Assembly: GCA_031002005.1 (NCBI GenBank)
Contig: CM061920.1
Coordinates: forward strand, 113,946,095-114,010,094
Direction: 5' to 3'
DNA length: 64,000 nucleotides
Origin: Vandiemenella viatica
Taxonomy: Eukaryota > Arthropoda > Insecta > Orthoptera > Morabidae
Both the position numbers and the translations under genes were made by a program. Positions 58,080 through 64,000 of the stretch are shown here, one piece after another. Below the pieces are notes generated by a model that made no database searches, was not told the DNA's origin, and saw only the letters and a list, made by a program, of their open reading frames with translations. Positions within the stretch are counted from its first letter, which is position 1. Every line of letters begins with the position of its first letter.

Positions 58080-58840
58080 ATTATCTTCTAGCATTTATCT
58101 CTACTAAAATTATTCTTTATCATGGCAGTTGTGCACCTGTCTTTTGTGAGTCACCGGAATGACGGCGTAGCCCTACAAGGAAGCTACAATTCCACTTTTA
58201 CCCCTTTAATTTTGCATTTATCTACCAGCCAATATTATATTATCGTTCTGCGGATTTCTCTCTTTCATCTGAACCTACTTTAAAATTTGTAGCTTTACTT
58301 TTAACAAAAATTAACATTTTTATTTCTCTAAAATAGAAAAACTATTTCTATTTTGACTATGAGGTCTATTTTTAGTCAGAATATGTCTCCCTCTGTCGAC
58401 AATATGTTACCGTTGTTACATCTGAGTTACCTTTAAAACTGAGAGATAATCTTTTAATGAAAATATTTTCCTCCTTGTCGACACTTTTAAATTTCTATAT
58501 TTCTTCAAATACAATTTTTACACCATGAAGATCATAGTTAAAAATAATCGTCTTTAAGAGCACTATCAGTGAACATGGAGGGAACAAAAGGCATTGACAC
58601 TGAAATTTTAACTTCCAGATTTTTAAGTTTCTTTATATTTTTTTAGTTGAACAAGAATACGTATAATATTGGTTGGTAGATAAATTCAAAATTTAAGGGG
58701 TAAAAGTGGAATTGTATCTTTCGAACTTGTAGCTTCCTTGTAGGATTACGTCATTAGTCTGATGAATCATAAAAGACAAGTCCACAGTTGTGATTATAAA
58801 GAATGATTTTAGAAGAGAAAGATAAATGCTTCATTATTAA
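58080..58840. mobile_element. ~760-bp palindromic element
   Basis: About 180 bp on the left (to ~58260) is the inverse complement of ~58640-58840 with indels. Shared phrases are CTACAAGGAAGCTACAA, CCACTTTTACCCCTT and TTATCTACCA, and further out a TGTCTTTTGTGA / TGTCTTTTATGA pair. No ORF; the target duplication is unclear. Confidence 0.65.
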
Positions 58841-58870
58841 GAACATGCTTATATAATTTACTTACTTCAT

Positions 58871-58952
58871 TTAAAAAGGTGTGGGAAAGAGCTCCTCTGC
58901 TGGTTTTGGAAAGTAATACACTTCTATTACATCAGGTATTTGCAACATCTCT
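58871..58952 (-). CDS. Possible terminal exon, unidentified host gene
   Basis: Minus strand: acceptor TTTTCCCTATAAG, then 27 codons, EMLQIPDVIEVYYFPKPAEE then LFPTPF and TAA. Protein-like wording. A strong GTAAGT donor lies just after the stop, which is odd for a last exon; it may be an alternative or mutated exon. Not phase-testable against 56287-56408 because of the stop. Confidence 0.35.
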
Positions 58953-59448
58953 CTTATAGGGAAAATCACTTGAAATGAGATACAATAAAAACCTTTATAT
59001 ACAAAACAACTTAAGGAGTGAGACATTTTGAGTATCTAAGATGCCTCGCTTAGATGCAGAACTTCAAAGAAAAATAATTTAACAATTAATATTTCTGGTT
59101 ACCTAGGCGTATATTTACATCCTATCACAAGATGTGATGCAAAAAAACTAATAAAGAAGAAAAGATCACAGCTTGCTTAGGGAACTGGTTCAGGAGCACT
59201 TTGGGAGAGAAAGATTGACTGGATTATGTCTGATGAGTGTGCGTCGAAATTTCGTGAAAGAACACCATGAGATATTGACAAACAAAATTATTGAAATTGA
59301 AAATCTGAGGCAATTAATCTTTACATAAAAAACTAACTGACTTACGATCTTAATTAACTACATAGTAGGTCCTTAGATTAAGGAGTTGGGTAACTATATT
59401 AATCAATGATAAAAAAATTTCCTGAATAGGTTTGAGTTTGATTTTGTA
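58953..59448. other. No supported feature
   Basis: AT-rich, no exon or repeat boundary. Confidence 0.4.
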
Positions 59449-59454
59449 ATGTCA

Positions 59455-59560
59455 TGTTTCAGTCCCCCACCCCACTTCCTCAAAACCAAAATGAGTTGCC
59501 CCCCCCCCCTAGTTCAAATCCTGCCCCCTCTAGTTCTGATCCTGGATACGCCCTTGTCAC
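59455..59560 (-). repeat. DNA-transposon terminal fragment
   Basis: The inverse complement begins AAGGGCGTATCCAGGATCAG and continues with G-rich sequence, a common terminal pattern of arthropod cut-and-paste elements. No partner end seen. Confidence 0.35.
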
Positions 59561-59584
59561 TATCTCTTAGCAGGAGAAAAATAA

Positions 59585-59660
59585 GTAAAGTTGAAGAAAG
59601 TGGGAAGAAGCAAAGTAAAGTAGAAAAAAGTGGGAAGAAGCAAAACAAGAGAAAAAGTGA
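59585..59660. repeat. Short tandem repeat, ~33-bp unit
   Basis: Two units of AAGTAAAGTTGAAGAAAGTG / CAAAGTAAAGTAGAAAAAAG followed by GGGAAGAAGCAAA. Confidence 0.75.
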
Positions 59661-59689
59661 ACTTGGAAACACTAAAGGAGGAACTTAAG

Positions 59690-60915
59690 TGTAAAAACAT
59701 GCTGAACCTGTCACAGTGAAGGTGAATGTCGCTGTCGCTATGAAGATCGAGATCACGATCAACGGTTAAAAGAATGCTGCGCAGGTCGCGATTAAGATGA
59801 AGACAGGTGTCGTGGTCAATGTCGAGGTATAGTTGGTAGCATTTATCAGAGTTTTTCTAACCATCGTAGGAGCCAAACATTTTACATAATATAATAACTG
59901 ATACATAGGGCTACTGTACAGATTTTCCGGAACTTCTTATATTCCATCAAGATATAACTTAGAACTTGCACGTTCACATAACCCACATTCCAAAAGAGCA
60001 ATAAGTAATAAGTTTATTGGATAGTTTGTGAATAGTCAATCAGGTCTTTTAACAGTCTATAATTATTTCAATTACTATCTGCAATTTGTTATAATTTACA
60101 TGTTTGTAGCTGTGTAACTGCCTATAACATTAATCTAACTTTTTCACTGTTGCTCAATTTATAGAAACCTGTACCAATAATTTCATACAGTAATGTATAT
60201 GAAATATAAGATGGCATTGTTTATATCAGTATACTGTTAACTTAATTTATATCTGAAGCTGTGAAAAATGAAATGACAAATAATCAATATTTAGAATATG
60301 GCAAAATTAATCATTAATAAGGCTAATTAAATAAAAATATATAAAGTTATTTGGAAGAAACATGTTATGGTTTATTTAAAAATAAACAAGAAATCAGTTC
60401 ATAAATGATGGTGTTTTTACTTTATTTAGCTTTAGATCCAAGTTCAGCTGTTCTTTTCTTCCACTCTTTTCCTAAAATTAATCTATTGTGATGATTTCTA
60501 TAACATCCATCCCAAAGAGTGGGGTGTGTAAACACTGCACTTATTAATTCTTCTTTCATTACGGTGAACAAAATTATACGAAATCAACATTGAACTGTAT
60601 AGTCAAGACTCGAAGCTGGATCATGTAACCTAGCTCAGCTAGTCAGAGTCATGAAGATCTCCAGTATTGTGCTAGGCTGCAACATCAAAAAACAAAATAC
60701 TTTCTTCTCTCACAGACAACGCAGCAAGCATCGATGGTGGCGCTGCGAGCTACCATCTCAGTATGCACTTATCAATAATGCTTTCGTTTCACAAGAATGA
60801 AATATCTACCATGACCGTGTGACCTTCATCAGGGACCTGCTCGGCATGTTTTCACTCCAAGGCTTTGGAGCTGGAAGAAAGTTTTATGTAACAACTCTTC
60901 CTCTTTTGTAGTTTT
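59690..60915. other. No supported feature
   Basis: A small patch at 59720-59830 has GATCGAGATCACGATC-like repeats; otherwise AT-rich with nothing defensible. Confidence 0.4.
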
Positions 60916-60975
60916 AGAGTTGAGGATTTTTTTTTTTTTCTGTCATCAGTCTTTCGACTGGTTTGATGCAATCCT

Positions 60976-61377
60976 CTATCCCTTCCTATCTTGCGCTAAC
61001 CTCTTCATCTCTACATATGCCTTACAACCCACGTCCTCAATTATCTGTTTTATATATTCTAATCTCTGTCTTCCTCTACAGTTCTTACCTTCAACTGTTC
61101 CCTCCACTAACAAATTAACCAATCCAACATGACTCAAAATATGACCTACCAGCCTCTCTCTTCTTTCTGTTAGCTTCTTTAACAAACTTCTTTCCTCGCC
61201 CATCATTTCCAAAACTCGTTCATTTCGAACTTTGTTTGTGCACTTAATTTTCAGCATTCTTCTGTAGCACCACATTTCAAATGCTTCAATTTTCTTTCTT
61301 TCTGGTATTCCTAAAGTCCATGTTTCGTTACCATAAAGTGCTGTGCTCCACACATACATTTTTAAAAGTTCTTTCAA
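60976..61377 (-). pseudogene. LINE ORF2 C-terminal domain
   Basis: 133-residue open frame: VWSTALYGNETWTLGIPERK, then IEAFEMWCYRRMLKIKCTNK, then VLEMMGEERSLLKKLTERRE and VGHILSHVGLVN. This W-C-RRM block after the RT domain is typical of RTE/CR1-like ORF2 in arthropods. Downstream partner of the RT box at 61706-61939. Confidence 0.8.
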
Positions 61378-61579
61378 AGTTCTAGATTAATGTTTGAAAC
61401 TAAAAGATTTCTCTTTTTCATGAAGGCTCTTTTTGCTAGTGCTATTTTGCTTTTAGCATTATTCCTTCTTTGGCCACCGGTTGTAATTTTGCTTCTCAAG
61501 TAGCAGAATTCATTTACTTTTCCTATTACATCTGATCCTATTTTTATATTTAATATACTAGTATTGGTATCATTTCTGG

Positions 61580-61745
61580 AGTCATGTAGGAAACTTCAGC
61601 ATGTGCACTCCTCCCGAACCACATGACTCATTTCTTCATCATGAATAAGGTGTAAAACCGAAATATTGTGTATTCTTGTGTTCTCCATATATACAGGTAT
61701 GTTCTTCACCTGTCGCTGCCTTCAACTTTGGTGAGTGATGAGTCG
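61580..61745 (+). repeat. Penelope-like 3' tail inserted in the LINE
   Basis: Collinear with 4826-5030 and 8690-8910 (CTCCTCCCGAACCACATGAC, CATGAATAAGGTG, CCGAAATATTGTGTA, CTTCAACTTTGGTGAGTGAT). It separates the two LINE ORF2 pieces. Confidence 0.65.
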
Positions 61746-62139
61746 TTTTCCCTTCCGCTGTAATTTATTCTGCTACATTTCATCACTTTTGTCTTGCTTT
61801 GATCTATATTCAGTCCAATATCTTCCTTCAGTATTCTGTTCATGCCATTCAGTAACTTCTCAATATCTTGAGGCTGTTCTGCTAACAAGACAATGTCATC
61901 AGGAAATCGTAAAATACTGATTTTTTTCTCCCTGAACACTTATGCCACATGAAAATTTTTTTTTTACTTTCTTTATTGCTTCTTCTATATACAAGTTGAA
62001 TATTAACGGGGATAAACTATAACCTTGTCTCACACAATTTTTAACTGATGTGTCTCCCTCATGGTTCTCTACATTTATTACAGCAACTTCATTCTTATAT
62101 AGTTTATAAAGTATCCTAACAATGAAAGGAAAGAAATGC

Positions 62140-63110
62140 CGCTAGGCAATATTTACATGGAAAAGAAAGGGAAAATTCACCCAACACTCACAAAAGTTGA
62201 AGGGAAGAGGGCAGCAGCAACACAAAAAAACACACAAACAAAGAAAAAACAATATTCCGACATGAGTCTTAAACATGTGAGAGGCGAGACATATGGCAGG
62301 GGGAAAGATGTGGTCACATCCCAGCCCGCCACATAAATGAAGCAGAGGCGGAAAACGGTGGTAGAATTGCCGGGAGGAGGAGGGGGGGGGGATAAGATTG
62401 ACCAGTGATAAAAGTGAAACAAAATAATCTTTGTGTAGCATAATTCAAAAAGTTATAATTTTATTTAGATGAAAATAAAGGGATATATATAAAATGTAAA
62501 TAAACAAATAAAAATATAATTGAAATTTTTTTGAAAAATATATGAAACTATTGTGCTGGCCAGTGATGGGTGTATGGGGTGAGGATGGAAGAAATTAATG
62601 GAAATTAAGGCCTGGGGGATGTCTAGTCTGCAGGATGTGTTGATAAGCCAATTCCCACCTGCGTAGTTCAGATTGGGAGGTAGTGACTGGAAGTACTCTA
62701 ATGGCTCTGGCTGTGAAGCAGTTATAAAGGTCACAGGTGACGTGAGTACTGGCATGGTGAGCAACAGGGAGGTCCAGGTTTTGGGAGTAAACTGTTTGTC
62801 TGTGACCATTCATTCTGATGGATAATGAGTTTGAGGTCAGACCAATGTAGAAACTTGGACAGTGGAGGCACATGAGCTGGTAAATGAGATGGGTGGTTGT
62901 ACAAGTGGCATGACCTATTATGGGGTAGGTTTCACCAGTAGTAGGGTTGTTATAGGTAGTGGTAGGTGGATGCATACCGCAAGTTTTGCAAGGGAAAGAT
63001 CCAAACGGTGGTTTAGGAGCATCAGAGGGTTCATATTTATGTAAAAGAATGTTTTTTAGATTAGGTGGTTTGCTGAAGGTGACTCGGGATGTGGTGTGAA
63101 TAGTGTCGTA
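62140..63110 (-). mobile_element. Penelope-like element, family 2, 3' part
   Basis: The C-terminal coding core (63110-62595) is followed by a 3' region to about 62140. Collinear with the split copy at 32.1-35.2 kb. The RT domain is missing, so it is 5'-truncated. A-rich sequence at 63103-63180 marks the upstream junction. Confidence 0.8.
62595..63110 (-). pseudogene. Penelope-like GIY-YIG endonuclease, C-terminal fragment, frame intact
   Basis: About 170 residues: TIHTTSRVTFSKPPNLKNIL, Cys pair FPCKTCGMHPPTTTYNNP, GIY-YIG parts HLIYQLMCLHCPSFYIGLTS and IRMNGHRQTV, then SELRRWELAYQHILQTRHPP. The open frame extends further upstream only through Lys/Phe codons of A/T runs, which are not part of the protein. 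One fewer Cys in the first motif than in family 1. Confidence 0.8.
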
Positions 63111-63203
63111 AAAAAAAAAAAAGTTTTTTTCTGACTTAAAAAAAAAAAAAACATGAAAAAAACTGTGAAAAAAAACGTTTTTTTCATAACTACTAAATTT
63201 CAA

Positions 63204-64000
63204 ATGTTTAAGGCATTTAACATTTAATATGACTGTTTTAGAGTTTATACTAAGTACTTATCTTAATTTTTAAATCTACTATATTTTTCTGGTTCAGTAG
63301 GGAAAAAAATTACAAAAATATTGGCAATGACTGAAGTTTTCTTTTACGAATGGGGACTTCCCGAAAAGGCTAGGTTCCGTGAGAAGGAATCCCCGTTCCC
63401 CATTGTTTGGATTGATACTCGCTATTTGAAATAGTGCTGCCAGGCCCTACAAATTTTTCTGTAAACCTACGAATCTTTTCAAAAAATTAGGAATTTTAAA
63501 TTTATCTACGGTTTTTTGCCTCTTTTTTTATTACTTATTGTGCTTTCCTTATATTCGTATACTTGTTAAACTCGCAGCGTATGGTGATAGTGAGTCATTG
63601 TCAGTAATTATGAATCATTTCCTTGCAACCGTTGGCGTAAACCAACGATTGAAAACAAATAAAGCTCCTATTTTGAATGATAATAGATTTAAATTCAAAC
63701 TTAAAAACAAATACTTTCTATATATCAGTATATAAACAATAAGTATACGATAGATATTAACTAATGATAAGTTAAATATACATCAAATATTTAAAGAACT
63801 TTTAATAAATTTAACTCACCTTAAATCAAATATAATTAGAATATCTAGCTCTCCACAACAACGTAATACAGAACTATCGGCATAATCATTACGCACAGTG
63901 TGTACTTTGCTCACAATTTAAAATTGCAATCTCAAAAGCTTTTGCATACAATACAACCAGTAAAAGAAAACGTAACTATTTCTGAAGTTATGGATCTAGA
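63204..64000. other. No supported feature
   Basis: AT-rich; a 65-residue frame at 63538-63735 has no recognisable similarity or splice context. Confidence 0.4.

Larger units (their letters stand above)
60922..62125 (-). mobile_element. RTE-like LINE 3' half, interrupted by a Penelope tail
   Basis: Minus strand, upstream to downstream: an RT motif region (VRQGYSLSPLIFNLYIEEAI near 61990-62080), then ILRFPDDIVLLAEQPQDIEK (FADD box with A to P, 61840-61920), then a Penelope tail at 61580-61745, then the C-terminal domain (60976-61377). A T run at 60927-60939 corresponds to the A tail. I recall this LINE as very abundant in orthopteran genomes. Confidence 0.8.

Noticed and set aside
62240..62300. 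Hammerhead ribozyme in the 62-kb Penelope 3' region
   Set aside because: Position is equivalent, but the core is altered (CTCATG, GGAA instead of CTGATGA, GAAA), so it is at best a decayed one.
63111..63203. N-terminal extension of the Penelope ORF rich in Phe and Lys
   Set aside because: It is the translation of A and T runs upstream of the element; the real homology begins near 63110.
1..64000. CRISPR arrays, bacterial operons, rRNA genes
   Set aside because: No regular spacer arrays, no dense coding, no rRNA-like conserved blocks; splice-type exons and retroelements show a eukaryotic nuclear genome.

Overview
Kind of DNA: this is AT-rich, gene-poor eukaryotic sequence made mostly of nested, decayed transposable elements. 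There are no operons, ribosome binding sites or CRISPR arrays. The repeat set points to an insect: Penelope-like elements with GIY-YIG endonuclease ORFs and hammerhead-type motifs, a Ty3-type LTR element with a tRNA-Arg-like primer site, an I/jockey-type LINE with a CCHC ORF1 and (CAA)n tail, an RTE-like LINE, and hAT, piggyBac and Sola-like DNA transposons. A SINE-like repeat at 4.6 and 12.5 kb resembles, from memory, a family common in large-genome orthopteroid insects (locusts, crickets, stick insects). That placement is inference; the species is not determined here. Layout: 1-4594 is most of a non-autonomous LTR retrotransposon (gag plus an unrecognised acidic ORF, no pol). 4.6-5.0 kb holds a SINE-like piece and a Penelope tail. 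5991-7113 is a piggyBac remnant with TTAA ends. 10775-11967 holds the last two exons of a host gene that I could not name (+ strand). 12.9-18.5 kb contains a fold-back element, degenerate tandem repeats, a hammerhead ribozyme (15290-15330, minus) and an 850-bp palindrome carrying two more hammerhead-type cores. 22166-23117 is a long palindrome with a tRNA-like sequence in each arm. 27492-27545 is a 54-bp hAT relic with perfect 8-bp target duplications. 32.1-35.2 kb is one Penelope-like element inserted into another, the inner one having ~610-bp inverted arms that flank its ORF exactly. 36805-38754 is a hAT element with a perfect 8-bp duplication and an internal fold-back. 40783-48189 is a 7.4-kb Sola-like DNA transposon with ~720-bp inverted repeats and a CCAG duplication; its empty-site paralogue lies at 39.2 kb, and a LINE with a 12-bp duplication splits its transposase. 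48698-49942 is another hAT. 51290-55601 is a second LINE copy broken by a MITE that itself holds a LINE tail. 56-59 kb contains two candidate host exons (minus strand) and a palindrome. 60.9-63.1 kb contains an RTE-like LINE fragment interrupted by a Penelope tail, then a third Penelope-like ORF. How it works together: apart from the exons, little is likely to be expressed host function. The window mainly records layered insertions, whose order can be read from nesting and target duplications: repeat X, then the Sola-like element, then the LINE; LINE copy B, then the MITE, then a LINE tail; Penelope family 2, then Penelope family 1.
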